Assembly (NCBI RefSeq): GCF_000425185.1
Contig: NZ_AULH01000015.1
Location: 1-64,000, forward strand
Direction of reading: 5' to 3'
Length of the DNA stretch: 64,000 bases
Source of the DNA: Pleomorphomonas koreensis DSM 23070
GTDB taxonomy: Bacteria > Pseudomonadota > Alphaproteobacteria > Rhizobiales > Pleomorphomonadaceae
Shown here: piece after piece, positions 1-10,592 of the stretch
Position numbering within the stretch: the first letter of the stretch is position 1
Layout: each line of letters starts with the position of its first letter
The notes under the pieces: generated by a model
Database searches by the model: none
What the model was told of the DNA's origin: nothing
The model's input: the letters and a program-made list of their open reading frames with translations, nothing else
Made by a program: the position numbers and the translations under genes

Positions 1-216
1 GCCACCAACGGCCCGCTGAAGGGCGTGCTCGGCTTCACCGACCAGCCGAACGTCTCCAGCGACTTCAACCACGACCCGCGTTCGTCGATCTTCCACCTCG
101 ACCAGACCAAGGTGATGAACGGCACCCTCGTCCGTATCCTCTCCTGGTACGACAACGAGTGGGGCTTCTCCAACCGCATGGCCGACACCGCCGTCGCCAT
201 CGGCAAGACCCTCTGA
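1..216 (+). CDS. gap: Glyceraldehyde-3-phosphate dehydrogenase, C-terminal fragment
   Basis: The reading frame is open from the first base, so this is the last 71 codons of a gene cut by the window edge. The visible part carries the GAPDH C-terminal signatures: an [18 protein letters not shown] stretch and the [12 protein letters not shown] motif near the end, where the nicotinamide-binding Asn and the S-loop partner residues of the family lie. The enzyme oxidises glyceraldehyde 3-phosphate to 1,3-bisphosphoglycerate in the cytoplasm, and the next gene, pgk, uses that product. Coenzyme preference cannot be read because the Rossmann domain is outside the window. Confidence 0.96.
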   Translation, partial: ATNGPLKGVLGFTDQPNVSSDFNHDPRSSIFHLDQTKVMNGTLVRILSWYDNEWGFSNRMADTAVAIGKTL

Positions 217-234
217 GCTAGACCGAACCGCTAA

Positions 235-285
235 GAGCCCGCTCTCCGGCTGCCCCACGCGGGGCCGCCACCGGAGGGCGGGCTC
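235..285 (+). promoter_or_regulatory. gap-pgk intercistronic stem-loop
   Basis: A long imperfect hairpin fills the space between gap and pgk. GAGCCCGC (235-242) pairs with GCGGGCTC (278-285), CTCCGG (244-249) with CCGGAG (271-276), and CCCC (253-256) with GGGG (261-264). No T-run follows, so it is more likely a processing or mRNA-stability element between two co-transcribed genes than a terminator. Confidence 0.5.
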
Positions 286-372
286 GACCGCCTCTTACCG
301 CGGCCGACCGCCCCTATGCCGCATGCGCGGACCAGCGCACCCGGCAGGCGGCGCACGAAGCGAGGACCCCCC

Positions 373-1566
373 ATGAGCAGCTTCAAGACCATCGATGACG
401 CCGACGTCGCCGGCAAGCGCGCCCTCGTCCGCGTCGACCTCAACGTTCCCATCGAGAACGGCGTCGTCACCGACACCACCCGCATCGACCGCATCGTCCC
501 GACCATCCGCGACCTGTCGGAAAAGGGCGCCAAGGTCGTCCTGCTCGCCCACTTCGGCCGCCCGAAGGGCGAGCGCAAGGCCGAGGACAGCCTGAAGCCG
601 ATCGTCGCCCCGCTGGCCAAGGCCATCGGCAAGCCGGTCGCCTTCGCCGACGACTGCATCGGCGAGACGGCCGAGAAGGCCATCGCCGCCCTCTCCAACG
701 GCGACATCCTGCTGCTCGAAAACACCCGCTACTACAAGGGTGAAGAGAAGAACGACCCGGCGCTGGTCGACGCTCTCGCCAAGCTCGGCGACCTCTACGT
801 CAACGACGCCTTCTCGGCCGCCCACCGGGCCCACGCCTCGACCGAGGGCCTCGCCCACAAGCTTCCCGCCTATGCCGGCCGCACCATGCAGGCCGAGCTG
901 ACCGCCCTCGGCGCCGCCCTCGGCACGCCCAAGCGGCCGGTGCTGGCCGTGGTCGGCGGCGCCAAGGTGTCGACCAAGATCGACCTCCTCGAAAACCTCG
1001 TCGCCAAGGTCGACATCCTGGTGATCGGTGGCGGCATGGCCAACACCTTCCTGGCCGCGCAAGGGGTCAACGTCGGCAAGTCGCTCTGCGAGCACGACCT
1101 CGCCGACACCGCCCGCCGCATCCTGGCCAAGGCCAAGGAGACCGGCTGCGAGATCGTGCTGCCGGTCGATGCCGTCATCGCCCGCGAGTTCAAGGCCGGC
1201 GCCGCCAACGAGGTGGTCGACGTCAACGCCGTTCCGGCCGACGCCATGATCCTCGACGCCGGCCCGAAGTCGGTCGACGCCGTCAACGCCGCCATCGACA
1301 AGGCCAAGACGCTGGTCTGGAACGGCCCGCTCGGCGCCTTCGAGATCGAGCCCTTCGACAAGGCCACCGTTGCCGCCGCCAGGCACGCCGCCGCCGCCAC
1401 CAAGGCCGGCAAGCTGCTGACGGTCGCCGGCGGCGGCGACACCGTCTCGGCCCTCAACCATGCCGGCGTCGCCGACGACTTCACCTACATCTCGACGGCC
1501 GGCGGCGCCTTCCTCGAATGGATGGAAGGCAAGGAACTGCCGGGCGTCAAGGCGCTCGAGGGCTGA
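373..1566 (+). CDS. pgk: Phosphoglycerate kinase
   Basis: A 397-residue protein of normal PGK length. It transfers phosphate from 1,3-bisphosphoglycerate to ADP in glycolysis and runs in reverse in gluconeogenesis. Family motifs are all visible: RVDLNVP near residue 20, HFGRP near residue 60, [13 protein letters not shown] near 155-170, GGAKVSTK near 200 and the nucleotide-binding GGGDT near 355. I chose the ATG at 373, preceded by GAGGA at 362-366, because the family begins with this [13 protein letters not shown] sequence. An upstream in-frame ATG at 316 would add 19 residues unlike PGK. It follows gap by 156 bases and probably shares its transcript. Confidence 0.97.
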   Translation: MSSFKTIDDADVAGKRALVRVDLNVPIENGVVTDTTRIDRIVPTIRDLSEKGAKVVLLAHFGRPKGERKAEDSLKPIVAPLAKAIGKPVAFADDCIGETAEKAIAALSNGDILLLENTRYYKGEEKNDPALVDALAKLGDLYVNDAFSAAHRAHASTEGLAHKLPAYAGRTMQAELTALGAALGTPKRPVLAVVGGAKVSTKIDLLENLVAKVDILVIGGGMANTFLAAQGVNVGKSLCEHDLADTARRILAKAKETGCEIVLPVDAVIAREFKAGAANEVVDVNAVPADAMILDAGPKSVDAVNAAIDKAKTLVWNGPLGAFEIEPFDKATVAAARHAAAATKAGKLLTVAGGGDTVSALNHAGVADDFTYISTAGGAFLEWMEGKELPGVKALEG

Positions 1567-1635
1567 GCCTCGGTCGCCAGGCTTCCGCGCTTTCCGCGCG
1601 GGCGTCGCTGACGCGGCGTCGCGGAGCCGGACGGG

Positions 1636-1664
1636 TTGGTTCCTCGTGAACATCTTTGTGCTAT
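1636..1664 (+). promoter_or_regulatory. Possible sigma-70-like promoter for the ThiE-like gene
   Basis: TTGGTT (1636-1641) is separated by 17 bases from TGCTAT (1659-1664). Transcription would start at the base of the following hairpin. The boxes are weak matches, so this is tentative. Confidence 0.3.
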
Positions 1665-1670
1665 GAAGCG

Positions 1671-1706
1671 CCCCGTGCCCCTTTCGGGCACGGGGTTTCC
1701 TTTTCC
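1671..1706 (+). terminator. Rho-independent terminator after pgk
   Basis: CCCCGTGCCC (1671-1680) and GGGCACGGGG (1686-1695) form a perfect 10-bp stem with a 5-base loop, followed by TTTCCTTTT. It fits the end of the gap-pgk transcript. The same hairpin would lie in the 5' leader of the next gene if that gene has its own promoter. Confidence 0.7.
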
Positions 1707-1716
1707 GGAGGTCAAG

Positions 1717-2358
1717 TTGCGCGCCCGCCTGTTCCTGATCACGCCCCGCGCCGTCGACGCCGCGACCTTCGCGCCCCGGCTCGAAGCGGCGCTCGCCGCC
1801 GGCGACGTCGCCTCGCTGCTGATCGCCCCGGACGTTGCCGGCGGCGCCGAGTTGCAGGCCATCGCCGAGGCGCTGGTGCCGATCGCCCAGCGCCACGACG
1901 TCGCCGCGCTGGTCGTCGGCGACAGCCGCGTCATGGGCCGCGCCCACGCCGACGGTCTCCACATCGAGACGGGCAGCGCGGCGCTGAGAGAGGCCGTCGA
2001 GGCGTTGCAGCCGAAATCCATCGTCGGCGCCGGCAACCTCCGCGCCCGCCACGAGGCGATGGAGGCCGGCGAGGCCAATGCCGACTACGTCTTCTTCGGC
2101 CTTCTCGACCTCGACGAGAGCGACGAGCCGCACCGCAAGACGATCGACCTCGGCGCCTGGTGGGCCGAGCTGTTCGAGCCGCCCTGCGTGCTGCTGGCCG
2201 GCCGCTCCATGGCCTCGGTCGAGACCTGCGCCCGCACCGGCGCCGATTTCGTCGCCCTGCGCGCCGCCGTCTGGGAGCACCCGGACGGACCGGCCGTCGC
2301 CGTCACCGAGGCCAACGCCATCCTCGACCGCGTCGCCGCCGCCTTTCCGGACGACTAG
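1717..2358 (+). CDS. Thiamine-phosphate-synthase-like (ThiE/TenI fold) protein
   Basis: A 213-residue TIM-barrel protein related to ThiE/TenI. The family landmarks can be aligned: an LFLIT start, ALVVGDSRVMGRAHADGLHIETG where ThiE has its LIVNDR...ADGVHLGQ strand, and an ADYVFFG stretch near residue 125 where ThiE has ADYVGFGPVFPT. The phosphate- and pyrimidine-binding positions are degenerate: no GPxxxT and no clear C-terminal GGI. It may therefore not make thiamine phosphate. TTG at 1717 is chosen because CCGGAG lies 6 bases upstream and the family starts here; the ATG at 1663 would force translation through the pgk terminator. Confidence 0.7.
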   Translation: MRARLFLITPRAVDAATFAPRLEAALAAGDVASLLIAPDVAGGAELQAIAEALVPIAQRHDVAALVVGDSRVMGRAHADGLHIETGSAALREAVEALQPKSIVGAGNLRARHEAMEAGEANADYVFFGLLDLDESDEPHRKTIDLGAWWAELFEPPCVLLAGRSMASVETCARTGADFVALRAAVWEHPDGPAVAVTEANAILDRVAAAFPDD

Positions 2359-2513
2359 CCGCACCCGCCCGAAAAGGTGCGGCCGTCTCCGATCGGGCGG
2401 ATGCGCAAGACAGGTTGGAGCCAAGGCCGGACCAGCCGTTGCTCCGACCGCCGCAATCCCGGCCAACTTGGCCGCTAACCCTCTCCCACGACCCACCAGA
2501 GCCGAAGCCCGCG

Positions 2514-3506
2514 ATGCTGATGCCGCCTGAAGTCCGCGCCACCCGTCTCGTTGCCGCGCTTGGCCTCGCCCTCCTCGCCGCGCCGGCCGCGGCGGTCGAA
2601 TCCGCGCCGGTGCCGCCGGCGCCGCCGGCCGCAGCGCCGGCCGTTCCGGACCTTCTGGCCTCGCTGCCCGACAACGACAAGATCGACTACGCCTTCGGCG
2701 CCTTCCAGCGCGGCTTCTACCTCACCGCCTTCGAGATCGCCGTCGAGCGGGCCAAGCTCGGCGACGCCAAGGCGCAGAGCCTGATCGGCTATCTCTATGC
2801 CAACGGCCTCGGCCTGCCGCAGAAGCCCGAGGAAGCGGTGATCTGGTACAAGCTGGCCGCCCGCGACGGCGACCCGCAGGCGCTGGTCGAGCTGGCCAAC
2901 CTTTCCGCCCTCGGCATCGGCGCGCCGGTCGACAAGAAGCAGGCGGCGAGCTACCTCGAAGAGGCGATCGGCAAGGGCGTGGTCGAGGCCAACTACTGGC
3001 TCGGCCTCCTCTGCATCGACCCTTCCTCCGGCATCACCGACTTCACCCGCGCCGCTGCCCTGTTCAAGGCGGCCGCCGCCGAGGGCAACGTCGACGCCGT
3101 CTACGCGCTCGCCGCCCTCAACCGCGAGGGCCAGGGCGTGCCGAAGAACGACACCGAGGCGGCCCGGCTGATGGGCGAGGCGGCGCGCGCCGGCCATGTT
3201 GCCGCCCAGGTCGAATATGCCATCATGATGTTCAACGGCACCGGCGTCGCCCGCGACCAGAAGACCGCCGCCGCCTGGTTCAAGCTGGCGGCCGGCGCCG
3301 GCAACCCGGTGGCCGAGAGCCGCCTTGCCCGCCTCTACGCCACCGGCGAGGGCGTGCCGCGCGACCTCGACGCCGCTCGCCGCTGGCACGGCCGCGCCGC
3401 CGCCGCCGGCCTCGCCGATCCCTGGCTCGACAAGCTGCTGGCCGACGAGGCGCCGAAGGCCGGCGACAAGCCCCCCAATCTGCCCGGCGTCGACGCCGGC
3501 AACTGA
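2514..3506 (+). CDS. Secreted Sel1-repeat (SLR/TPR-like) protein
   Basis: A 330-residue protein with a predicted signal peptide (residues 1-26, ending in AAPAAA), a Pro/Ala-rich linker and about six Sel1-like repeats between residues 70 and 310. The repeats show the AxxxLGxxYxxGxGVPxDxxxAxxWYxxAAxxG pattern. Sel1 repeats form alpha-helical solenoids that act as protein-protein scaffolds, often in envelope processes. The specific partner is unknown. The open frame extends far upstream, but that part overlaps the ThiE-like gene and is only a side effect of high GC. The ATG at 2514 directly precedes the signal peptide. Confidence 0.8.
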   Translation: MLMPPEVRATRLVAALGLALLAAPAAAVESAPVPPAPPAAAPAVPDLLASLPDNDKIDYAFGAFQRGFYLTAFEIAVERAKLGDAKAQSLIGYLYANGLGLPQKPEEAVIWYKLAARDGDPQALVELANLSALGIGAPVDKKQAASYLEEAIGKGVVEANYWLGLLCIDPSSGITDFTRAAALFKAAAAEGNVDAVYALAALNREGQGVPKNDTEAARLMGEAARAGHVAAQVEYAIMMFNGTGVARDQKTAAAWFKLAAGAGNPVAESRLARLYATGEGVPRDLDAARRWHGRAAAAGLADPWLDKLLADEAPKAGDKPPNLPGVDAGN

Positions 3507-3589
3507 GCGGCATAAAAACCGCACTTGCGCTCCGCGGCCGTTTGTGATGGCTACGCGGGCAAGCGCTTTTCCCTGAAGGTATCCCGAAA

Positions 3590-4378
3590 ATGGCTCGTTC
3601 CGCCCTCCTCAACGTCATGGTCCAGGCCGTCCGCAAGGCCGGACGCGGCCTCACCCGCGATTTCGGCGAGGTCGAGAACCTGCAGGTGTCGCTGAAGGGG
3701 CCGGGCGACTTCGTCTCGGCCGCCGACAAGCGCTCCGAGCAGGTGCTGTTCGACGAGTTGAAGCGCGTCCGCCCCGCCTACGGCTTCCTGATGGAGGAGC
3801 GGGGCGAGGTGGCCGGCGACGACGAGCAGCACCGCTGGGTGGTCGACCCGCTCGACGGCACCGCCAACTTCCTGCACGGCATCCCGATCTTCTCGATCTC
3901 GGTGTCGCTGGAGAGGAATGGCGTGCCGGTGGCCGCCGTCGTCTTCAACCCGGCCACCGACGAACTCTACACCGCCGAGCGCGGCGCCGGCGCCTTCGTC
4001 AACGATCGCCGCCTGCGCGTCTCGGCCCGCCGCGACATGCCCGAATGCGTCATCGGCACCGGCATCCCGCATCTCGGCCGCGGCAACCACCCGCGCTATC
4101 TGGCCGAACTGCGGCAGGTGATGGCCAACTGCGCCGGCGTCCGCCGGCTCGGCTCGGCCGCCCTCGACCTCTGCTACGTCGCCGCCGGCAAGTTCGACGG
4201 CTTCTGGGAGGACGACCTCAACCCCTGGGACACCTCGGCCGGCTGGCTGATGATCAAGGAGTCCGGCGGCTTCGTCACCGACAAGGCCGGCAAGGACGAC
4301 ATGCACGCCTCGCGCACGCTGGTGGCCGGCAACGAGGCGATCCACGCCCAGCTCCTCGCCGCGCTTCGGAAGGCCTGA
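3590..4378 (+). CDS. suhB: Inositol-1-monophosphatase family phosphatase
   Basis: A 262-residue member of the Mg2+-dependent, Li+-sensitive IMPase family. Metal-binding motifs are in place: the EE of MEERGE near residue 70, DPLDGTANF near 85-93, and NPWDTSAGWLMIKESGG near 210-226. Such enzymes dephosphorylate inositol 1-phosphate or related sugar phosphates in the cytoplasm, and some (SuhB) also influence RNA metabolism. Which role applies cannot be read from sequence. The gene stands alone between the Sel1 gene and the MotA/TolQ-like gene. Confidence 0.88.
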   Translation: MARSALLNVMVQAVRKAGRGLTRDFGEVENLQVSLKGPGDFVSAADKRSEQVLFDELKRVRPAYGFLMEERGEVAGDDEQHRWVVDPLDGTANFLHGIPIFSISVSLERNGVPVAAVVFNPATDELYTAERGAGAFVNDRRLRVSARRDMPECVIGTGIPHLGRGNHPRYLAELRQVMANCAGVRRLGSAALDLCYVAAGKFDGFWEDDLNPWDTSAGWLMIKESGGFVTDKAGKDDMHASRTLVAGNEAIHAQLLAALRKA

Positions 4379-4496
4379 CCGCCGGTCGGTCCGGCTTCCC
4401 CCGAAAAATGCGCGGGATGGGGTCGGGCACCTTGCTCTTTTCGCCTTAAATCGCGTTTACTGTGCGCCGCGACCAGCGAGAGCAAGCGACAGAACC

Positions 4497-5498
4497 ATGG
4501 CCAAAGACGCGTCCGGCATCAAGCTCACCAGCCCCCAGGTGTATCTCTGGCGGATGGCGGTGTTCCTGGTCATCGCCGCCTTCGTCGGCCTTCTCCTGTC
4601 GCGGCAGCTGAAGACCGCCTTCATGGCCAACCCCGGCCTCAACGGCCTGATCTTCTCGGTGGCGCTGGTCGGCATCCTCCTGATCTTCCGGCAGGTGATC
4701 CGCCTGTTCCCCGAGGTGCGCTGGGTCAACACCTATCGCTTCGGCGAACCCGGCCTCGAAGTGCGCAAGCAGCCGGTGCTGCTCGCCCCGATGGCGACGC
4801 TGCTCGGCGACCGCCTCGGGACGCGGGCGATCTCCGCCTCGGCCATGCGCTCGCTGCTCGAATCGATCGCCACCCGCCTCGACGAGGCGCGCGACATCTC
4901 GCGCTACATGACCGGCCTCCTGGTGTTCCTCGGCTTGCTCGGCACCTTCTACGGCCTGATCTCCACCGTCAATTCGGTGGGCGCCACCATCCAGGGCCTC
5001 GACGTCGGCTCGGGCACGGCCAGCGTCATCTTCGAGGACCTGAAAAGCGGCTTGCAGGCGCCGCTCGGCGGCATGGGCACCGCCTTCTCGTCGTCGCTGT
5101 TCGGCCTCGCCGGCTCGCTGATCGTCGGCTTCCTCGACCTCCAGGCCGGGCAGGCGCAGAACCGCTTCTACCTCGACCTCGAAGACTGGCTGTCCACCCA
5201 GGCCGAACTCGATTCGGCCGGCGACGTCGGCGATTCCATCCGCAACGCCCAGAACATCGACGATCTCCGCGGCGCGCTCGACCGGCTGTCCAAGCAGATC
5301 CAGGAGGGCGGCAGCGGCGGCCGCTCCAGCCAGGCGATGGCCAACCTCGCCGAGGGCATCCAGGGCCTCGTGCAGCACATGCGCGCCGAGCAGCAGCTGG
5401 TGCGCGCCTGGGCCGAGAGCCAGGGCGAGCAGCAGAAGGAAATCCGCCGGCTGCTCGAACTCCTCACCGGCGCCGTCGAGCGATCCGACCGCTCCTGA
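4497..5498 (+). CDS. MotA/TolQ/ExbB-family proton-channel protein
   Basis: A 333-residue inner-membrane protein. Two hydrophobic segments lie near residues 18-38 and 48-65, then a cytoplasmic stretch and two more segments near 135-160 ([16 protein letters not shown]) and 195-220 ([24 protein letters not shown]), the conserved MotA/TolQ/ExbB core. The C-terminal about 100 residues are hydrophilic. The family forms a proton channel with a MotB/TolR/OmpA-type partner that holds the peptidoglycan, and that partner is the next gene, 26 bases away. It is not in a flagellar locus, so a cell-wall or envelope-energising role is more likely than motility. Confidence 0.85.
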   Translation: MAKDASGIKLTSPQVYLWRMAVFLVIAAFVGLLLSRQLKTAFMANPGLNGLIFSVALVGILLIFRQVIRLFPEVRWVNTYRFGEPGLEVRKQPVLLAPMATLLGDRLGTRAISASAMRSLLESIATRLDEARDISRYMTGLLVFLGLLGTFYGLISTVNSVGATIQGLDVGSGTASVIFEDLKSGLQAPLGGMGTAFSSSLFGLAGSLIVGFLDLQAGQAQNRFYLDLEDWLSTQAELDSAGDVGDSIRNAQNIDDLRGALDRLSKQIQEGGSGGRSSQAMANLAEGIQGLVQHMRAEQQLVRAWAESQGEQQKEIRRLLELLTGAVERSDRS

Positions 5499-5524
5499 GC
5501 ATCGAACGGAGAGGTTGACCGACC

Positions 5525-6553
5525 ATGGCCCTCGGACGCCGCAGGTTCACCACCCAGCAGGATTACTGGCCGGCCTTCGTCGACATGCTGACCACGCTGG
5601 TGCTGTCGATCATCTTCCTGCTGTCGGTGTTCTCGCTGGCCCAGTTCTTCCTCAGCCAGCAGATCACCGACAAGGATACCGTGCTCGGGCGCCTCAACGC
5701 CCAGATCGCCGAGCTGACCGAGCTGCTGGCCATGGAGCGCGCCTCCAATCGCGACCTCCAGGACAACGTGGCGCTGCTGGAATCGAACCTCAAGGACGCC
5801 CAGGCCGCCCGCGACAATCTGCAGGGCCTGATCGCCAGCCAGTCGGGCGCCACCGACGCCGCCGACACCAAGGTGCAGGCGCTGACCACCCAGCTTTCCG
5901 ACGAGAAGCGCGCCAGCCAGCGGGCGCTCGCCCAGGTGGAGCTGCTCAACCAGCAGATCGCCGCGCTGCGCCGCCAGATCGCCGCCCTCGAGGACGCCCT
6001 CAACGCCTCCGAATCGCGCGACCGCGAAAGCTCGGCCAAGATCGCCGACCTCGGCCGTCGCCTCAACGTGGCGCTGGCCCAGCGCGTGCAGGAACTGGCC
6101 CGCTACCGCTCCGACTTCTTCGGACGCCTGAGGGAAATCCTGTCGCAGCGTTCCGACATCCGCGTCGTCGGCGACCGCTTCGTCTTCCAGTCGGAGGTGC
6201 TGTTCGACAGCGGCGCCGCCGACGTCAACCCGGCCGGCCAGGGCGAACTCGACAAGCTGGCCGAGGCGCTGTTGCAGCTCGAAGGCCAGATCCCGCCGGA
6301 GATCGCCTGGGTGCTGCGCGTCGACGGCCACACCGATGCCCGGCCGCTCAGCGGCTCCGGCCGCTTCCGCGACAACTGGGAGCTTTCGGCCGCCCGCGCC
6401 ATCTCCGTGGTGAAATACCTGATCGGCAAGGGCATCTCGCCCAACCATCTGGTGGCCGCCGGCTTCGGCGAGTTCCAGCCGCTGGAGCCGGGCGACAGCG
6501 ACGAGGCCAACGCCAAGAACCGCCGCATCGAGCTGAAGCTGACCGAGCGCTGA
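5525..6553 (+). CDS. MotB/OmpA-like peptidoglycan-binding stator partner
   Basis: A 342-residue protein with one transmembrane helix near residues 20-45 containing the Asp in [22 protein letters not shown], the position of the proton-carrying Asp of MotB/TolR. A long coiled coil (about residues 55-195) follows, and then an OmpA/MotB domain with VDGHTDARP near 265 and [10 protein letters not shown] at the end, which bind diaminopimelate of peptidoglycan. It pairs with the channel subunit immediately upstream. The long coiled coil, unlike classical MotB, marks this envelope-associated subfamily. Confidence 0.85.
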   Translation: MALGRRRFTTQQDYWPAFVDMLTTLVLSIIFLLSVFSLAQFFLSQQITDKDTVLGRLNAQIAELTELLAMERASNRDLQDNVALLESNLKDAQAARDNLQGLIASQSGATDAADTKVQALTTQLSDEKRASQRALAQVELLNQQIAALRRQIAALEDALNASESRDRESSAKIADLGRRLNVALAQRVQELARYRSDFFGRLREILSQRSDIRVVGDRFVFQSEVLFDSGAADVNPAGQGELDKLAEALLQLEGQIPPEIAWVLRVDGHTDARPLSGSGRFRDNWELSAARAISVVKYLIGKGISPNHLVAAGFGEFQPLEPGDSDEANAKNRRIELKLTER

Positions 6554-6675
6554 CCCGGCGTAACAGTCTTTCACAATATTTGACCGGACAGCGTTCACCG
6601 GCCGTTTATCATCCTGCCCGCAGAAATGGTCAGGCGCCGGGCGTGCGCCTTTTGAGGAAAGCGCGGACGGACGAC

Positions 6676-8022
<1,347 letters not shown>

Positions 8023-8047
8023 GCAACCGATGCTCCCGCGATGGAAA

Positions 8048-8085
8048 ACGCCCCGGCAGCCAGACGCGGCCGGGGCGTTTCTTTT
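8048..8085 (+). terminator. Rho-independent terminator after glmM
   Basis: ACGCCCCGGC (8048-8057) and GCCGGGGCGT (8069-8078) form a 10-bp stem followed by TTTCTTTTG. It closes the MotA/OmpA/glmM segment. Confidence 0.8.
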
Positions 8086-8243
8086 GCGCCGCCGCGCCAC
8101 CGATGGTCGTTTTCATCTTCCGTCAAGGTTAAGCAACGTAGTTAAGTCTGGATTAACCGACTTGCCCTAAAGATCGATCCGACAGTGATGAAGACCGGCG
8201 GCCCGCCGCCTCGCGATCATGCTTCTCGCGGAAGGATCGAACC

Positions 8244-9053
8244 ATGCGCAGTCTCACAACGAACCTCTCCCTGGCCATGGCTGCGACTTTCGGCCTCGCG
8301 GCCCTCTCCGGCGCAGTCCGTGCCGCCGACATGCCGGTGGAATATCCGCCGATCATCGAGGCGCCCGAGCCGATGCCGCTGCCGGCCATTGGCGGCTGGT
8401 ATCTCCGTGGCGATATCGGCTACAAGTATTATCAGGCACCCAAGGGGTCGGTGGGCAATGTGAACTTCGGTGGCGGCCAATACGCTACCGGCGGTCATGA
8501 TCAGATGATCAAGGAAAAGATGCTGGGCGCAGCCGATTTCGGTGTCGGCGCCGGCTACAAGTTCAACGACTATCTCCGCACCGACCTAACGCTCGACTAT
8601 GAGACACCCGCCAAGTTCAGGGGCTCGTTGTGGTGCCAGACATCTTGTGGCAGCGGTAACTATTACGATACCGAGCGTGTCAAGATCAGTGCCTGGAGCG
8701 CCCTCGCCAACGTCTACGCCGATCTCGGCAACTTCCACGGAATCGTCCCCTATGTCGGCGCCGGCGCCGGCGCGTCCTATCTCAGGACGAGCAGCGTCGA
8801 AACGAGCAACAAGGACGCAAGCGGCCCCAATCCCAAGGGCGACGGCAAGTGGAACTTTGCCTGGGCGCTGATGGCCGGTGTCGAATATCCGATCAACGAC
8901 CAGCTCAGCCTCGACCTCGGCTACCGCTACCTCAACCTCGGCGACGCCAGGACGGGGTATGTGGACGACGGCGCTGGCAACAGCACCCACATGAATTACA
9001 AGGATATCACCGCCCACGAGGTGCGTGTCGGCCTGCGCTACTATCTCAACTGA
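8244..9053 (+). CDS. Omp25/Omp31-type outer-membrane beta-barrel protein
   Basis: A 269-residue protein with a signal peptide (about residues 1-27, ending AVRA-A) and an outer-membrane beta-barrel domain. The barrel ends with LGLRYYLN-type sequence (here VRVGLRYYLN), with a terminal aromatic-rich strand as required for BAM insertion. Alternating glycine and aromatic residues (GWYLRGDIGYKYY, DLGYRYLNLGDA) are typical of the rhizobial/Brucella Omp25/31 surface proteins, which bind peptidoglycan and stabilise the outer membrane. Codon use is slightly less GC-biased than in neighbours, as often seen in highly expressed porin-like genes. Own terminator downstream. Confidence 0.87.
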   Translation: MRSLTTNLSLAMAATFGLAALSGAVRAADMPVEYPPIIEAPEPMPLPAIGGWYLRGDIGYKYYQAPKGSVGNVNFGGGQYATGGHDQMIKEKMLGAADFGVGAGYKFNDYLRTDLTLDYETPAKFRGSLWCQTSCGSGNYYDTERVKISAWSALANVYADLGNFHGIVPYVGAGAGASYLRTSSVETSNKDASGPNPKGDGKWNFAWALMAGVEYPINDQLSLDLGYRYLNLGDARTGYVDDGAGNSTHMNYKDITAHEVRVGLRYYLN

Positions 9054-9075
9054 GACATCTCCAGGCGATCATCCG

Positions 9076-9112
9076 GCGGCGGGAGGACCTTGTCCTTCCG
9101 CCGCTTGCTTTT
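9076..9112 (+). terminator. Rho-independent terminator after the beta-barrel gene
   Basis: A 12-bp stem (9076-9087 with 9093-9104, one G-U pair) with a 5-base loop is followed by TTGCTTTT. Confidence 0.8.
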
Positions 9113-9164
9113 CAGCAACACCTTCGCCTCGCCGCGCTCAACCCGGCTTGACGACGCACTACCT

Positions 9165-9230
9165 TTCCGATAGCTCAGGCGGCGGGACACTCCTCCCCAC
9201 CGAGGAGCACCTATCTGAGAGGATAGTTAC
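9165..9230 (+). ncRNA. serC-leader-like cis-regulatory RNA
   Basis: Just upstream of serC, CTCAG (9174-9178) pairs with CTGAG (9215-9219) and encloses the perfect hairpin CTCCTC (9190-9195) / GAGGAG (9202-9207). An alternative hairpin, CTATC (9211-9215) with GATAG (9222-9226), would cover the ribosome-binding site GAGAGGA. GATAG also occurs at 9169-9173, offering a second partner for CTATC. This arrangement, with a last stem overlapping the SD, agrees with the serC leader motif described upstream of serC-serA in alphaproteobacteria. Confidence 0.72.
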
Positions 9231-10406
9231 ATGACTGACGCCCCCGCCGCGCCGGCTCTGAAGCCGGCTAATCCTCGTTTTTCCTCCGGCCCCTGCGCCA
9301 AGCGCCCTGGGTGGACCGTCGAGGCCTTGTCGGGAGCGCCAGTCGGCCGCTCCCATCGCGCCAAGATCGGCAAGACCAAGCTCGCGGAAGCCATCGACCT
9401 GACGCGCAAGGTGCTGCGCGTGCCGGCCGATTACCGCATCGGCATCGTGCCGGCCTCCGACACCGGCGCCGTCGAGATGGCGCTGTGGTCGCTCCTGGGC
9501 GCCCGTCCCGCCGACATGCTGGCCTGGGAATCCTTCGGCGCCGGCTGGGTGACCGACGTCGTCAAGCAGCTCAAGATCGACGCCCGCGTCCTTGAGGCGC
9601 CCTACGGCGACATCGTCGACTTCGCCAAGGTCGATTTCGACCGCGACGTGGTGTTCACCTGGAACGGCACCACCTCCGGCGTGCGCGTGCCGAACGGCGA
9701 CCTGATCCCGGCGGACCGCCAGGGCCTCACCATCTGCGACGCCACCTCCGCCGCCTTCGCGCAGTCGCTCCCCTTCGACAAGCTCGACGTCGTCACCTTC
9801 TCCTGGCAGAAGGTGCTGGGCGGCGAGGGCGGCCACGGCATGCTGATCCTCTCCCCGCGCGCCGTCGCCCGCCTCGAAAGCTACAAGCCGGCCTGGCCGC
9901 TGCCGAAGATCTTCCGCCTGACCTCCGGCGGCAAGCTGATCGAGGGCATCTTCAAGGGCGACACCATCAACACGCCGTCGATGATCGCCGTCGAGGACTA
10001 TATCGACGCGCTGAAGTGGGCCGACGCCATCGGCGGCCTCGACGCGCTGGTCGCCCGCGCCGACGCCAACACCAAGGTCATCGCCGACTGGGTGGCGAGG
10101 ACGCCGTCGGTCGCCTTCCTGGCGAAGACCGAGGCGATCCGCTCCAACACCTCGGTCTGCCTGTCCTTCGTCCACCCGCAAGTCGCCGCGCTCGACGTCG
10201 AGGGCCAGCAGGCTTTCGTCAAGTCGCTGACCGGGCTTCTGGAGAAGGAAGGCGTCGCCTTCGACATCGCCTCCTACCGCGACGCCCCTCCCGGCCTGCG
10301 CATCTGGTGCGGCGCCACCGTCGAGACCGCCGACGTCGCCGCCCTGACGCCGTGGATCGACTGGGCGTTCGACAAGGCGCTGGCCGGCCTCGCCAAGGCC
10401 GCCTGA
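9231..10406 (+). CDS. serC: Phosphoserine aminotransferase
   Basis: A 391-residue PLP enzyme that converts 3-phosphohydroxypyruvate and glutamate to O-phosphoserine in serine biosynthesis. It matches the alphaproteobacterial SerC type: [12 protein letters not shown] near residue 17, [10 protein letters not shown] near 40, and [13 protein letters not shown] near 190-203, whose Lys is the PLP Schiff-base residue. The ATG has the SD GAGAGGA 7 bases upstream, inside the predicted leader RNA. It is followed by serA, which makes its substrate, so the two form an operon ordered serC-serA. Confidence 0.96.
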   Translation: MTDAPAAPALKPANPRFSSGPCAKRPGWTVEALSGAPVGRSHRAKIGKTKLAEAIDLTRKVLRVPADYRIGIVPASDTGAVEMALWSLLGARPADMLAWESFGAGWVTDVVKQLKIDARVLEAPYGDIVDFAKVDFDRDVVFTWNGTTSGVRVPNGDLIPADRQGLTICDATSAAFAQSLPFDKLDVVTFSWQKVLGGEGGHGMLILSPRAVARLESYKPAWPLPKIFRLTSGGKLIEGIFKGDTINTPSMIAVEDYIDALKWADAIGGLDALVARADANTKVIADWVARTPSVAFLAKTEAIRSNTSVCLSFVHPQVAALDVEGQQAFVKSLTGLLEKEGVAFDIASYRDAPPGLRIWCGATVETADVAALTPWIDWAFDKALAGLAKAA

Positions 10407-10592
10407 CCCGACGCGTCCGGAGACGGGCGAGCCTCCGGCTCCGCCCGCTCCCTCTCCCTTCCCCGAAGCGGGAAGCCAACCTTCAGCCGCAGCGACATTC
10501 CATCCGGCGCCACCGGTCTCTTTCCGCATCTCCTCTCCTTGAGGGGCGGGAAACGGGCAAGGTTGAGGCGCCAGCCAACCAGGATGACTCCC

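Noticed and set aside
295..2496. 733-codon ORF on the minus strand opposite pgk and the ThiE-like gene
   Set aside because: Low-complexity Gly/Arg/Val-rich translation with no domain; it mirrors the third-position GC bias of the real genes.
1656..2513. Upstream extension of the Sel1-repeat gene
   Set aside because: Arg/Pro-rich frame-shadow of the ThiE-like gene; the signal peptide starts at 2514.
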